In this document: positions 46,304 through 55,738 of the stretch, one piece after another
Layout: every line of letters begins with the position of its first letter
Position numbering within the stretch: the first letter of the stretch is position 1
DNA from: JAAYYY01 sp964579295
Lineage (GTDB): Bacteria; Chloroflexota; Anaerolineae; Promineifilales; Promineifilaceae
Reading direction: 5' to 3'
DNA length: 64,000 bases
Assembly (NCBI GenBank): GCA_964579295.1
Contig: CAZOGK010000017.1
Span: 1 to 64,000, forward strand
Notes under the pieces: model-generated
What the model was told of the DNA's origin: nothing
Database searches by the model: none
What the model saw: only the letters and a program-made list of their open reading frames with translations
Translations under genes and position numbers: made by a program

Positions 46304-47077
46304 ATGGATCGACGGCACAACTTCCTCTTTGCTCTCCCGCTCGGCCTCGGCCTCTTTGCTTTCTTCGCTACACGCAATTTGCTGTACACGGCGCTGGGCT
46401 TCATCGCCGGCTACTTCCTCATGGAAGGGCTACGCTTCCTCGTCCTGCCGCCCCACCTGCACCGCGCCGTGCGCCTCTTCCAGGCCGGCTCCCTCGAGGA
46501 AGCGCTCGACCTCACCGACCGCTCCCTGCAGCGCCGGCCCGACCGCTGGGAAACCCATTATCTGCGCTCGCTCATCTTCTTCGCCCTCTCCCGCCTGCCC
46601 GACGCCGTTGCCAGCGCCCGCCGCGCCGTGAGCATCAACCCCAAGAGCGACGCCAGCCACGCCCGGCTCGGCCAGGCGCTCGCCGCCGAGGGCCACCTGG
46701 AAGAAGCGCGCGCGGCCCTGGAGCGGGCCGTCGCCCTGCGCCCGCGCGACCCCGGCTACCACTACCACCTCGGCGCCGTCCTCTACCAGCTACACGAAAA
46801 TGGGCAGGCCATCCCCCACCTGGCTATCGCCGTCGAGCGCGGCCTGGAGAGCCCCCAGCTCGCGCTCCTCGCCAGCTACTACCTCGGCCGTAGCCTGGAG
46901 CAGCAGGGCGGCGTCGCCGAAGCCGAAGCCGCCTACGAGCGCATGCGCAAGCACGCCGACGCCCTGCCCACCCTGCAGCAAGACCTGTCCAACGCCCCCG
47001 ACTACCCCGCCCTCGCCGCCCTCCGCCGCGACGTAGCCGCCATTGCCCAACGCCTCGGCAAACCGAACAAGCTGTAG
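46304..47077 (+). CDS. membrane-anchored TPR protein
   Basis: This 257-residue protein has two N-terminal membrane helices (residues 6-45) and then at least four tetratricopeptide repeats. They include AVRLFQAGSLEEALDLTDRS, DASHARLGQALAAEGHLEEA and YHLGAVLYQLHENGQAIPHL. TPR repeats mediate protein contacts, and the partner is not evident. A TACAAT box at 46292-46297 lies 6 bases before the ATG, so the transcript may be leaderless. Confidence 0.85.
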   Translation: MDRRHNFLFALPLGLGLFAFFATRNLLYTALGFIAGYFLMEGLRFLVLPPHLHRAVRLFQAGSLEEALDLTDRSLQRRPDRWETHYLRSLIFFALSRLPDAVASARRAVSINPKSDASHARLGQALAAEGHLEEARAALERAVALRPRDPGYHYHLGAVLYQLHENGQAIPHLAIAVERGLESPQLALLASYYLGRSLEQQGGVAEAEAAYERMRKHADALPTLQQDLSNAPDYPALAALRRDVAAIAQRLGKPNKL

Positions 47078-47078
47078 G

Positions 47079-47133
47079 GAGTTACGAGTTACGAGGTACG
47101 AGAGGGCGGCTCGCCACTCGTAACTCGTAACTC
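47079..47133. repeat. 7-base periodic inverted repeat
   Basis: GAGTTAC, GAGTTAC, GAGGTAC, GAG on the left pairs with CACTCGTAACTCGTAACTC on the right around AGGGCGGCTCGC. It fills the whole space between the convergent TPR and cyclase-like genes and would form a long hairpin. Confidence 0.72.
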
Positions 47134-47134
47134 T

Positions 47135-48121
47135 TTATTCCCGCCACCATTTCAGCACGCGCAGCGCCCGCAGCGTGTTCCAGCGGCTCGGCTGGCCCTC
47201 GCTCACGCCCGGCTCGCCGGCAACCTCTTCGGGGTAGACCGGACCCAGCGGCCAGCGCCCGGAGGCGTCCTGTTGCGCGGCGACGGCGTCGATGGCGTCC
47301 TGCATGCGCTCGTCCGGCCGCACGCCGGCGGCGCGCAGATAGTCCAGCGCGCGCAGCACGTCGTAGCGCCATCCGGCGGGATAGGGGAAGCTGGTGAAAC
47401 TGATGCCCTCTTTGCGATCCTTCTCAATTACCTCGCCCGTGGACAGCCTGCGCATGAGGCGCCGTTCCAGCAGATATTCCTCGCCACGGCGGCGGGCGGC
47501 GCTCACCTCTGGCGAGCCGCCCGTCGCCCGCTCATATGCCAGCAGCCCCTCGAGCACACAGATAGTGGTGTTGAATGAGCCGCGCGTCGAGCCGTCTTCC
47601 TGCTCACAATTCCAGCCACCGTCGGCCATCTGCTCTCCCAGCAGGCGCTCCACCAGCGGGCCCATCTCCTCGCCAAAATAAGCGCCCACGGTCAGCACGC
47701 GACCGTTAATGCACGGCTCCACCTCGCCCTCGAAGAACGGCTTGTGAAACCAGCTAATGTCTGCGTCCTTCGGCAGCTCTTCTGCGGAGATACCCATCAG
47801 CCAGCTCACATGGTCGCGCACGCGCGCCACTGCCAGCCGCGCCTCGTCGCTGGCCGGCTCCAGCCCCATATCGTGCAGCAGCAGCAGGGTATGGAACGTC
47901 GCCACCTCTGGAAAGCGCGCGTTATCCCCCCAGATACCATCTTCCCCCTGCGCCGCCAGCAGCGCCGCGCCCCAGCCCTCGCCGGCCACTTTAGCCCGCT
48001 CCGCCGCCACCTCGTCCTCCGGCGCCCCCGTCAGGTCGCGCATCACCTGCCAGCGTATCGCCGGGTCCGAATCCAACAGCCATTCAATCGCCAACTTACT
48101 AGGACTATTCGTCATCTGCAT
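47135..48121 (-). CDS. terpene-cyclase-like alpha/alpha toroid protein
   Basis: This 328-residue soluble protein is made of paired helices with prenyltransferase/squalene-cyclase-type repeat motifs, for example LAAQGEDGIWGDNARFP, LGEQMADGGWNCEQEDG and VAAQQDASGRWPLGPVYPEE. The catalytic DXDD motif of squalene-hopene cyclases is not visible. The role is therefore unknown. Similar hypothetical proteins with this fold are common in the phylum (recollection). Confidence 0.7.
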   Translation of the reverse strand: MQMTNSPSKLAIEWLLDSDPAIRWQVMRDLTGAPEDEVAAERAKVAGEGWGAALLAAQGEDGIWGDNARFPEVATFHTLLLLHDMGLEPASDEARLAVARVRDHVSWLMGISAEELPKDADISWFHKPFFEGEVEPCINGRVLTVGAYFGEEMGPLVERLLGEQMADGGWNCEQEDGSTRGSFNTTICVLEGLLAYERATGGSPEVSAARRRGEEYLLERRLMRRLSTGEVIEKDRKEGISFTSFPYPAGWRYDVLRALDYLRAAGVRPDERMQDAIDAVAAQQDASGRWPLGPVYPEEVAGEPGVSEGQPSRWNTLRALRVLKWWRE

Positions 48122-48149
48122 CTCCTCTACTTCCGGTAGGTCGAGTTTC

Positions 48150-48249
48150 NNNNNNNNNNNNNNNNNNNNNNNNNNNNNNNNNNNNNNNNNNNNNNNNNNN
48201 NNNNNNNNNNNNNNNNNNNNNNNNNNNNNNNNNNNNNNNNNNNNNNNNN
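48150..48249. other. scaffold gap (100 N) within repeats
   Basis: The left flank ends in a GGTAGGTCGAGTTTC half-palindrome and the right flank begins with AAACCCGCCCTACC. The flanks do not overlap, so the missing length is unknown. The break probably arose inside a repeated hairpin. Confidence 0.85.
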
Positions 48250-48370
48250 AAACCCGCCCTACCGCGTAACTCGCAACTCAATGGCGGGTTAAAAACCCGC
48301 CCTACCCACTACCACCGCAATTCGCCATTCGCCACCCGCAATTCGTAACTCGTAACTCGTAACTCGCACC
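48250..48370. repeat. mixed palindromic and 7-base periodic repeats
   Basis: AAACCCGCCCTACC at 48249-48263 and GGCGGGTT-aaa-AACCCGCCCTACC at 48283-48306 flank the words TAACTCG, CAACTCA. From 48316 the words ATTCGCC, ATTCGCC, ACCCGCA, ATTCGTA, ACTCGTA, ACTCGTA, ACTCGCA run up to the stop of the next gene. Confidence 0.7.
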
Positions 48371-49668
48371 TCACTCCTCGTACACCGCCACCAACCGCGG
48401 CATCACCCGCCGCCAATCATACTGCCACGCCAGGTGCCGGCCGGCGGCGCTGAGGCGGGCGCGCAGATCCTCATCCTCCAGCAACCGCAGCACGGCGCGC
48501 GCGAACGGCTCCGCCTCCTCCGCCAGCAGCAGCTCGCGCCCATCTTCCACCGGGAAGCCCTCCGCCCCCAGCCGCGTGCTCACCAGCGGCGCACCCACGG
48601 CCATCGCCTCAATCAGCTTCAGCCGCGTGCCGCTGCCCATGCGGAAGGGCATTACATAGACCGTGGCCCCGGCCAGATAGGGGCGCACATCCTCCACGCG
48701 GCCGGTCACCGTCACTCCGGGCAGGCCGCGCAGCCGCTCCAGCCGCCGGTGCGGCTTCTGTCCCACAATCGCCCATGTCGTCTCCGGCCGCGCCGCGCGA
48801 ATCTTCGGCCAGATTTCCCGGCCAAACCAGAGCATGGCGTCCACGTTCGGCCGGTAATCCATCTTGCCGCTGAACAGCAGGTCATAGCGCGGCAGCGGCT
48901 CCGCCGCCGGCTCCTGGTAGCGGGCCACGTCGATGGCGTTGGGCACCACTGTCAGCGGCGGCCCCCCCTCGCCCATAAGCGCGCGCAGGCTCTCGCCGTC
49001 CGCCTCACTGACCGCGATCACATGGTCGGCGGCGCGGCAGGCCCAGCGCTCAAAGCGCCGCAGCCGCCCCACCTGCAGCCAGGAATAGGCCGCCGCCGGC
49101 CAGCGCCGTGGCTGGCGCAGGTCGGTGAGCATGGCCCGCTCCTGCAGCGCCGCCTCGGCATTATGGTCGTCAAAGATGATGCGCGCACCCGGCTGCAGCT
49201 TGCGCACCAGCGGTATGGCCGCCGCCAGCTCAATCCCTTCCACCTGCACCACCTGGAACGGCTGCGCCCGCAGCAGCGTCTCCAGCGCCGCGGCGAACTC
49301 CGGGCCGTAGACCCGGTGCGCCATGTCCGGCCGCCGGTCGCTCAGCAGCCGCCACAGGCGCTGGCCCCGGCTGCGTCGCGCCGCCGGCGCCTGCTCCACG
49401 CGCGCACACAGCTCGCGCAGCGGCTNNNNNNNNNNNNNNNNNNNNNNNNNNNNNNNNNNNNNNNNNNNNNNNNNNNNNNNNNNNNNNNNNNNNNNNNNNN
49501 NNNNNNNNNNNNNNNNNNNNNNNNNGGCCCCGCCTCCACCGCCGCCAACAGGTGAACGCGGTAAGCCTCCGCCAGACCGCGCAAGATGTTCAGGTTACGC
49601 AGGCTCGTGCCCTGCAGCGCCGGGTAGGGCAGCTGGGGCATGAGCAGCAGCACGTCCCGCTCGCTCAC
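48371..49668 (-). CDS. glycosyltransferase family 4 protein (interrupted by a scaffold gap)
   Basis: The N-terminal part (RDVLLLMPQLPYPALQGTSL) lies right of the N run at 49426-49525. The rest (PLRELCARVEQAPAA onward) lies left of it. The flanks do not overlap, so some residues are missing. The domain order and motifs (IIFDDHNAEAALQERAML, LLFSGKMDYRPNVDAMLWF, PFRMGSGTRLKLIEAMAVG) match the family of sugar transferases often seen in exopolysaccharide clusters. The start overlaps the stop of the gene upstream by ATGA. Confidence 0.85.
49426..49525. other. scaffold gap (100 N) inside a glycosyltransferase gene
   Basis: No overlap is seen between the flanking sequences, so real sequence of unknown length is missing. 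Confidence 0.85.
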
Positions 49669-50764
49669 CGGCCTACCGCCTCGTAGAGCGCCAGCGTCGC
49701 CCGCGCCGTCTGTTCCCAGCTAAAGTGCGCCGCCCGCGCCCGGCCGGCCTGCCCCTTCATCTCTCTCATCTGCTCGTCGTCCAGCAGCGCCGCTATCGTC
49801 TCACCCCACGCCTCCACGTCATCCGGCGGCAGCAGAAAGCCGGCCCGGCCCACCACTTCCGGCAGCGAGCCACGGTCACTGACCAGCACCGGGCAGCCGC
49901 AATGCATCGCCTCCAGCGCCGGCAGGCCAAAGCCCTCATAATGACTGGGCAGCGCCAGCAGCGCGGCGCCGTGGTAGAGATGCTGCAGCGTCCGGTCGTC
50001 CACGTCGCTCAGATGGCGCACCGCGTCGCGCAGCCCCAGCTCGGCCACCGTGGCAAAAATCTCGTCGTAGAGCCAGCCCTTGCCGCCCACCAGCAGCAGC
50101 GGCGCCGTCACGCCCGACTCCAGCCGCGCCTGCTGGTAAGCGCGCAGCAGCAGCGGCACATTCTTGCGCGGCTCCAGCGTGCCCACAAAGAGCAGGTAAC
50201 CCGGCGCCAGCCCCAGCCGCGCCAGCGTCGCCGCTACCGCCGCCGGGTCGGCCGGCTCGCCAAAGAGCGGGTTCGCCGCCAGATGAATGGCGCGCACCTG
50301 CTGCGGCGCCGCCCCCAGCATCGTAATCAAATCCTGCCGCGTGCATTCGCTGTCGGCAATGATGCCATCGGCCGTCTGCACCGCCCAGGCTATCTGCTCG
50401 TTATAATAGCGCCGGCTCTCCTCCGTCAGATGCTCCGGAAAGTGCAGAAAGCTCAGGTCGTGCACCGTAATCACACGCCGCCGCGCGCCAAAGGCCGGCG
50501 GAATAAAGTCGGGGCTGTGCAGCAGGTCAACCCGCCGCGGCAGCAGCTCCAGCCCCAGCGCCCAGCGCTCCCAGCGATGGTGCGGCGGCGTCAGCAGCCG
50601 CCCGCGCCGGAAATTAGCCGCCCGCGGCCCCAGCCAGCCGCGCTCGCGCCGGCTCTGCAGCACCGTATAGCGGTTCTCCACATCCACCGCTGCCAGCGCC
50701 GGCAGCAGCTGCCGCACATACTGGCTGATCCCCCCCTGCCGGTAACTCGGCATTCGCGCATCAA
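49665..50764 (-). CDS. glycosyltransferase family 4 protein (start lost in scaffold gap)
   Basis: The frame runs on to the gap edge through DARMPSYRQGGISQYVRQLL. The family usually opens with M-(R/K)-I-x-(I/V)-D-A-R, so about five codons lie in the gap and the ATG at 50753 is unlikely to be the true start. Other landmarks are LLFVGTLEPRKNVPLLLRAY and LPSHYEGFGLPALEAMHCG. It is followed on the same strand by a second GT4 gene with a four-base overlap. Confidence 0.9.
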
Positions 50765-50864
50765 NNNNNNNNNNNNNNNNNNNNNNNNNNNNNNNNNNNN
50801 NNNNNNNNNNNNNNNNNNNNNNNNNNNNNNNNNNNNNNNNNNNNNNNNNNNNNNNNNNNNNNNN
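50765..50864. other. scaffold gap (100 N) upstream of a glycosyltransferase
   Basis: The flanks do not overlap. The gap removes the start and promoter of the minus-strand glycosyltransferase pair. Confidence 0.85.
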
Positions 50865-50905
50865 TCCCCCTCGTAAGAACCCACTAATAACCCTCCCCCC
50901 ACCGC

Positions 50906-50934
50906 TTTACCGATTCCCCTCCGCCGCATATAAT
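50906..50934 (+). promoter_or_regulatory. promoter of the coiled-coil gene
   Basis: TTTACC (50906-50911) and TATAAT (50929-50934) are spaced by 17 bases, about 30 bases before the leader end at ATG 50971. Confidence 0.6.
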
Positions 50935-50970
50935 GCCCTGCAGGATAAGTGGTCAATCCAGGAGATAATC

Positions 50971-52224
50971 ATGGCCGTAAATGGTGGAAACCTCTCCGTC
51001 GAGCTGGAAGAGCTGCGCGGGCGTCTTGAATGGCTGGACGAAGAGCGGCGCAAATCACAGCGCCGCATTGCCGATCTGGAAAAGAAGCAAAAGCTGCAGC
51101 AAGACGAGTTACAGACCCGCGAGCGCCGCATCAAGGAGCTGGAACAGCAGCTCGCGGCCATCTCCTCCCAGGTCTCGCGCCGGCCCCAGGTCGACAACCA
51201 GATGGCCCAGTTCAAAGACGAAGTGGTCGCCCTCATGGAAAAGTATGATGAGCGCCGCATCCGCTCTGAAGAAGATCTGGAACGGCTGCGCCGCGTCGAG
51301 CACGAGAGCAACGCCCGCGAGATTGCCGAAATCCGCAAAGAGCTGCCGGCCATCGGCCGCCTGCAAAATGAGATGGAGCTGCGCCAGTCCGAAGAAGCGC
51401 GCCTCGCCAACCTCATCGGCGTCCTGCAAAACCGCATCCCGCCCATCGAAGCCCGCATCGAAACCTGGACCAATGACCTCTCCTACCTGGGCGAAGCCGA
51501 AGCGCGCAACAACCGCAGCATCAGCGAAGTACAGGCCGTGCTCGTCGAAATCGGCCGCCGCTGGGAGCCCATCAACAACCGGCTCGACATCCTCACCGAC
51601 AAGGCGCAAAAGACCGAAAGTAGCTTCGGCGGCCTTGTCGAAGCCCAGGGCGAGCTGCGCCAGCTCATCAAGAACTGGGCCGAACAGGTGCAAATTGGCG
51701 AATACGAGCGCAACCAGCGCCTCAACACCTGGGAGCGCACCCTGGAGCAGCAGCAGGACGCCATGCAGACCTACGCCCAGCAGTGGGTCATGTTCAACGA
51801 CCAGTACAAAGAGGCGCGCATGGCCCTGCAGAGCCTGGCCGCCTTCCAGAACCAGATTGAACAGCAGCAGCGCGAGGCCAACGAGCTGGTCCGCGTCGAA
51901 AGCAACCGTATGCAGGCGCGTTGGGACACCTTCGTCGCCGAACAACAGAAGCGCTGGAAGAACTTTGAGGTAGATATCGAGCAGCGGCTGGCAACCGCCA
52001 CCCGCCAGGAACGCCAGCTACGTGAGAGCCTCAACACCCTCGAAGAACAGCTAGACACCTTCGAGCAGGAGCTGGAACGGCTCTGGCGCGTCCAGGGCGC
52101 CCAGGCCGACGCCGTCAAGCAGCTTCCCCGCATCTGGCAAGAAGCCGTCGAGCGCTCCATGACCCACGACCCCAACCGCCGCCGCCAACCCGCCCTCGTG
52201 CAGGTGGAGGAGACGGATGTGTAG
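50971..52224 (+). CDS. long coiled-coil protein, function unknown
   Basis: This 417-residue soluble protein is almost entirely predicted coiled coil. Charged heptads run from ELEELRGRLEWLDEERRKSQ through to LNTLEEQLDTFEQELERLW. There is no signal peptide, membrane helix or catalytic motif. The composition (many Gln, Glu, Arg) suggests a structural or scaffold role, but no specific function can be named. The ribosome-binding site is AGGAGATA. The selB gene follows after a repeat of about 55 bases. Confidence 0.8.
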   Translation: MAVNGGNLSVELEELRGRLEWLDEERRKSQRRIADLEKKQKLQQDELQTRERRIKELEQQLAAISSQVSRRPQVDNQMAQFKDEVVALMEKYDERRIRSEEDLERLRRVEHESNAREIAEIRKELPAIGRLQNEMELRQSEEARLANLIGVLQNRIPPIEARIETWTNDLSYLGEAEARNNRSISEVQAVLVEIGRRWEPINNRLDILTDKAQKTESSFGGLVEAQGELRQLIKNWAEQVQIGEYERNQRLNTWERTLEQQQDAMQTYAQQWVMFNDQYKEARMALQSLAAFQNQIEQQQREANELVRVESNRMQARWDTFVAEQQKRWKNFEVDIEQRLATATRQERQLRESLNTLEEQLDTFEQELERLWRVQGAQADAVKQLPRIWQEAVERSMTHDPNRRRQPALVQVEETDV

Positions 52225-52225
52225 T

Positions 52226-52280
52226 CGCCGGTCACTGGTCACTAGCCAGCACTGACAACTGACCCCCGACCACTACCGAC
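52226..52280. repeat. 7-base periodic array with inverted halves
   Basis: Words include GGTCACT, GGTCACT, AGCCAGC, ACTGACA, ACTGACC, CCCGACC and ACTACCG. It fills the space between the coiled-coil stop and the selB start. Confidence 0.62.
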
Positions 52281-52282
52281 CC

Positions 52283-54160
52283 ATGCACGTCCTCGGCGTC
52301 GCCGGCCACGTTGACCACGGCAAATCAACCCTTGTCCAGGCCCTGACCGGCATCGACCCTGACCGTCTCCGCGAAGAAAAAGAGCGGGAGATGACCATCG
52401 ACCTCGGCTTTGCCTGGCTCACCCTGGAGGTGGGCGGCCAGCCGCAGGAGGTGGGCATCGTCGACGTGCCCGGCCACCGCGACTTCATCGAAAACATGCT
52501 CGCCGGCGTCGGCGGCATCGACCTGGCCCTGCTCGTCGTCGCCGCCGACGAAGGCGTCATGCCCCAGACCCGCGAGCACCTGGCTATCCTCGACCTGTTG
52601 GAGCTGCCCGGCGGCCTCGTCGCCCTCACCAAGACCGACCTCGTAGACGACGCCGACTGGCTGGAGCTGGTCACGCTCGACCTGGGCGAAGCGCTGGCCG
52701 GCACCGTGCTGGCCCACGCCCCCATCATCCCCGTCTCCGCCCGCAGCGGCGCCGGCCTGGACGAGCTGCGCGCTGCCCTCGCCGGCGCCCTTGCCGCCAT
52801 CCCGCCCCGCCCCGATGGCGGCCGCCCGCGCCTGGCTATCGACCGCGCCTTCGCCCTCAGCGGCTTCGGCGCCGTCGTCACCGGCACCCTCCTCGGCGGC
52901 AGCCTGCGCCTCGGCGACAGCGTCACCGTCGAGCCGGCCGGCCTGCCGGGCCGCGTGCGCGGCCTGCAAAGCTACAAGAGCCAGCGCCAGGTCGCCTATC
53001 CCGGCAGCCGCGTCGCCGTCAACGTCGGCGGCGTCAGCGCCGGCGACATTCGTCGCGGCGACGTGCTGGCTGCCCCCGGCGTCGTCCGTGGCACCGTGCT
53101 GCTGGACGCCTCCTACCGCCACCTGCCGGACGCGCCCGCGCCCCTGCGCCACAACGTGCAGGTCAAGCTCTTTGTCGGCGCCGCCGAAGTCATGGCCCGT
53201 ACGCGCCTCCTCGGCAGCCGCGCCCTGGCCCCCGGCGAAGAAGGCTGGCTGCAGCTTGCCCTGGAGCAGCCGCTGGCCGTGGACCGCGGCGACCGCTTCA
53301 TCCTGCGCCGCCCCTCACCCGGCGTCACCCTGGGCGGCGGCCGCATTGTCGATCCCCATCCCGGTCGCCGTCACCGCCGCTTCCGCCCGGAGGTCGTCGC
53401 CCGGCTGCGCGCCCTCGCCCAGGGCAGCCCCGCCGAGCGCCTGCTGCAGATTCTCCTGCAGCGGCAGCCGCTGCCGCCCGCCGCCCTGCTCGACAGCGCC
53501 GGGCTGCCTCCCTCAGACGCCGCCGCCGCCTGGCAAGAGCTGCTAGACAGCGGCCAGGCGCGCCTCGCCGGCGGCCAGGCGCTCAGCGCCGCCTACTGGC
53601 AGCGCAGCCAGGAGCGCCTGCACGAAACCCTGGCTGCTTACCACCAGGAGCGCCCGCTGCGCCTCGGCATGGCCCGCGAGGAGCTGCGCAGCCGGCTTGG
53701 CCTGCCCGCCGCCCTCTTCAACCCCCTGGTCGAAGAGCTGCTGGCCGCGCAGCAGCTTGTCGCCGACGGGCTGGTCCTGCGCCTGCCGGCGCACGCCATC
53801 CGCTTCTCCCCGGCCCAGGAAGAGGCCATCGCGCGGCTGCTGCAGCGCTTCGCCGCCGCCGGCGCCAACAGCCCCAGCGTGCGCCAGAGCCGCGAGGCCG
53901 TAGGCGACGCCGTCTACGAGGGGCTGGTGGACCTGGGCCGGCTGCGCCCGCTCAACGACGAAGTCGTCTACCGCGCCGAGGAGTACGACGAGCTGGTCGG
54001 CCGCCTCACTGCCCTGCTGCGCGAGCAAGGGCGCGCCAACGCCGCCCAGGTTCGCGACCTGCTCGGCGCCAGCCGCAAATACGCCATCGCCCTACTGGAA
54101 CACCTCGACCACATCAAGCTCACCCGCCGCGTCGGCGACGAGCGCGAGCTGCGCGAATAG
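52283..54160 (+). CDS. selB: selenocysteine-specific translation elongation factor
   Basis: SelB carries Sec-tRNA to the ribosome at UGA codons that have a SECIS element. The 625-residue protein has a GTPase domain with GVAGHVDHGKST (G1), VDVPGHRDFIENM (G3) and LTKTDLVDD (G4). Two beta-barrel domains follow, including GFGAVVTGTLLGG and the SelB-type RGLQSYKSQRQVAYPGSRVA. The C-terminal winged helices (residues about 375-625) end in AQVRDLLGASRKYAIALLEH, which binds the SECIS. The length and tail separate it from EF-Tu. No selA or selC gene is in the window. Confidence 0.95.
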   Translation: MHVLGVAGHVDHGKSTLVQALTGIDPDRLREEKEREMTIDLGFAWLTLEVGGQPQEVGIVDVPGHRDFIENMLAGVGGIDLALLVVAADEGVMPQTREHLAILDLLELPGGLVALTKTDLVDDADWLELVTLDLGEALAGTVLAHAPIIPVSARSGAGLDELRAALAGALAAIPPRPDGGRPRLAIDRAFALSGFGAVVTGTLLGGSLRLGDSVTVEPAGLPGRVRGLQSYKSQRQVAYPGSRVAVNVGGVSAGDIRRGDVLAAPGVVRGTVLLDASYRHLPDAPAPLRHNVQVKLFVGAAEVMARTRLLGSRALAPGEEGWLQLALEQPLAVDRGDRFILRRPSPGVTLGGGRIVDPHPGRRHRRFRPEVVARLRALAQGSPAERLLQILLQRQPLPPAALLDSAGLPPSDAAAAWQELLDSGQARLAGGQALSAAYWQRSQERLHETLAAYHQERPLRLGMAREELRSRLGLPAALFNPLVEELLAAQQLVADGLVLRLPAHAIRFSPAQEEAIARLLQRFAAAGANSPSVRQSREAVGDAVYEGLVDLGRLRPLNDEVVYRAEEYDELVGRLTALLREQGRANAAQVRDLLGASRKYAIALLEHLDHIKLTRRVGDERELRE

Positions 54161-54304
54161 CCGTTGACAACCTGCCTCTTCAACTGCATCATGATTCCAA
54201 TCCTTCTGCATAAAATCTCCATAACCTGTCGCTAAGATAGGGGTAGTTCAATTGGAGACCTGTCGGGCGATTATGCAGATCGCTCGCTGGAAGGAGGAAC
54301 AACC

Positions 54305-54970
54305 ATGCGCAAACTAACCATCGTCGCCATCCTGCTCCTCGTCGCCGCCCTCGGCGTCACAGACGTCCTCGGCCGCTCCCCTGCACAGGCTGACCAGCCG
54401 GCAGCCGCCCCCACCGCCCAGGAAGGCGTCGCCCCGCCGGGCAGTGTCCCTACCTGGGGGCCGCGCCAAATGCGTGGGCAGATGAACCGCGGCGCTGCCG
54501 CCACGAGCGCTCCCGTGAGGGGCTTTGTCCTGGCTGACCGCAGCGCCCGCGACGTTATTGCCGAAACGCTCGGCATGACCACTGACGAGCTGGTCGCGGC
54601 CGTGCAGGGCGGCGCCGCCATCGAGAGCCTGGCGGCCGAGAAGGGTGTGGCCGTCGCGAGCATCATCGCGGACCTCGCCGCCGCCCACGAGGCCGGCCTA
54701 CAGGCGGCGGTCGCCGCCGGCAGGATTACCACCGAGCAGGCCGAGCAGATGCAGGCCCGTATGACTGAGAGGTGGGCACAGCGCCTCCAGGAAGGCGGCT
54801 TGATTGGCGGGCGCGGTCCGGGCCACGGCGCCGGCCCCAACCCCGACTGCCCGCTGCAGGACGGCAGCGGCAACCCGGCCGGCCGGGGCCGCGCCCAGAT
54901 GCAGGGTCGCGGCTGCGGCTATGGCCGGCAGGGTCTGCAGAGCCGGGGCGCCATAGGACCAGATGGATAG
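54305..54970 (+). CDS. secreted Gly-rich protein of unknown function
   Basis: This 221-residue protein has a signal peptide (MRKLTIVAILLLVAALGVTDVLG). A central helical region has two short repeats (VIAETLGMTTDELVAAVQGG and a SHOCT- or DUF2680-like segment ITTEQAEQMQARMTERWAQ). The tail is rich in Gly and Arg (GRGRAQMQGRGCGYGRQ). The ribosome-binding site is GGAAGGAGG. A response regulator and histidine kinase follow, and a similar QMQGRG motif appears in the kinase sensor region. The layout recalls CpxP/CpxR/CpxA, but sequence similarity to CpxP is not evident. Confidence 0.78.
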   Translation: MRKLTIVAILLLVAALGVTDVLGRSPAQADQPAAAPTAQEGVAPPGSVPTWGPRQMRGQMNRGAAATSAPVRGFVLADRSARDVIAETLGMTTDELVAAVQGGAAIESLAAEKGVAVASIIADLAAAHEAGLQAAVAAGRITTEQAEQMQARMTERWAQRLQEGGLIGGRGPGHGAGPNPDCPLQDGSGNPAGRGRAQMQGRGCGYGRQGLQSRGAIGPDG

Positions 54971-54979
54971 CCGCTAGAC

Positions 54980-55015
54980 GGGGGCGCGGGCTGCGCTTGC
55001 GGCCCGCGCCCCCTT
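54980..55015 (+). terminator. strong hairpin between the secreted protein and regulator genes
   Basis: A 12-base-pair GC stem (GGGGGCGCGGGC with its complement) with a 10-base loop is followed only by TTAATT. It may terminate or attenuate transcription into the two-component genes. Confidence 0.65.
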
Positions 55016-55024
55016 AATTGCCTC

Positions 55025-55721
<697 letters not shown>

Positions 55722-55738
<17 letters not shown>

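Noticed and set aside
54164..54195. TTGACA box at 54164 as promoter of the secreted protein
   Set aside because: The only -10-like hexamer near the right distance is a poor match and the best one is 20 bases away.
54161..54304. selA or tRNA-Sec beside selB
   Set aside because: The spaces around selB and selD hold no cloverleaf with a TCA anticodon and no SelA-like frame.
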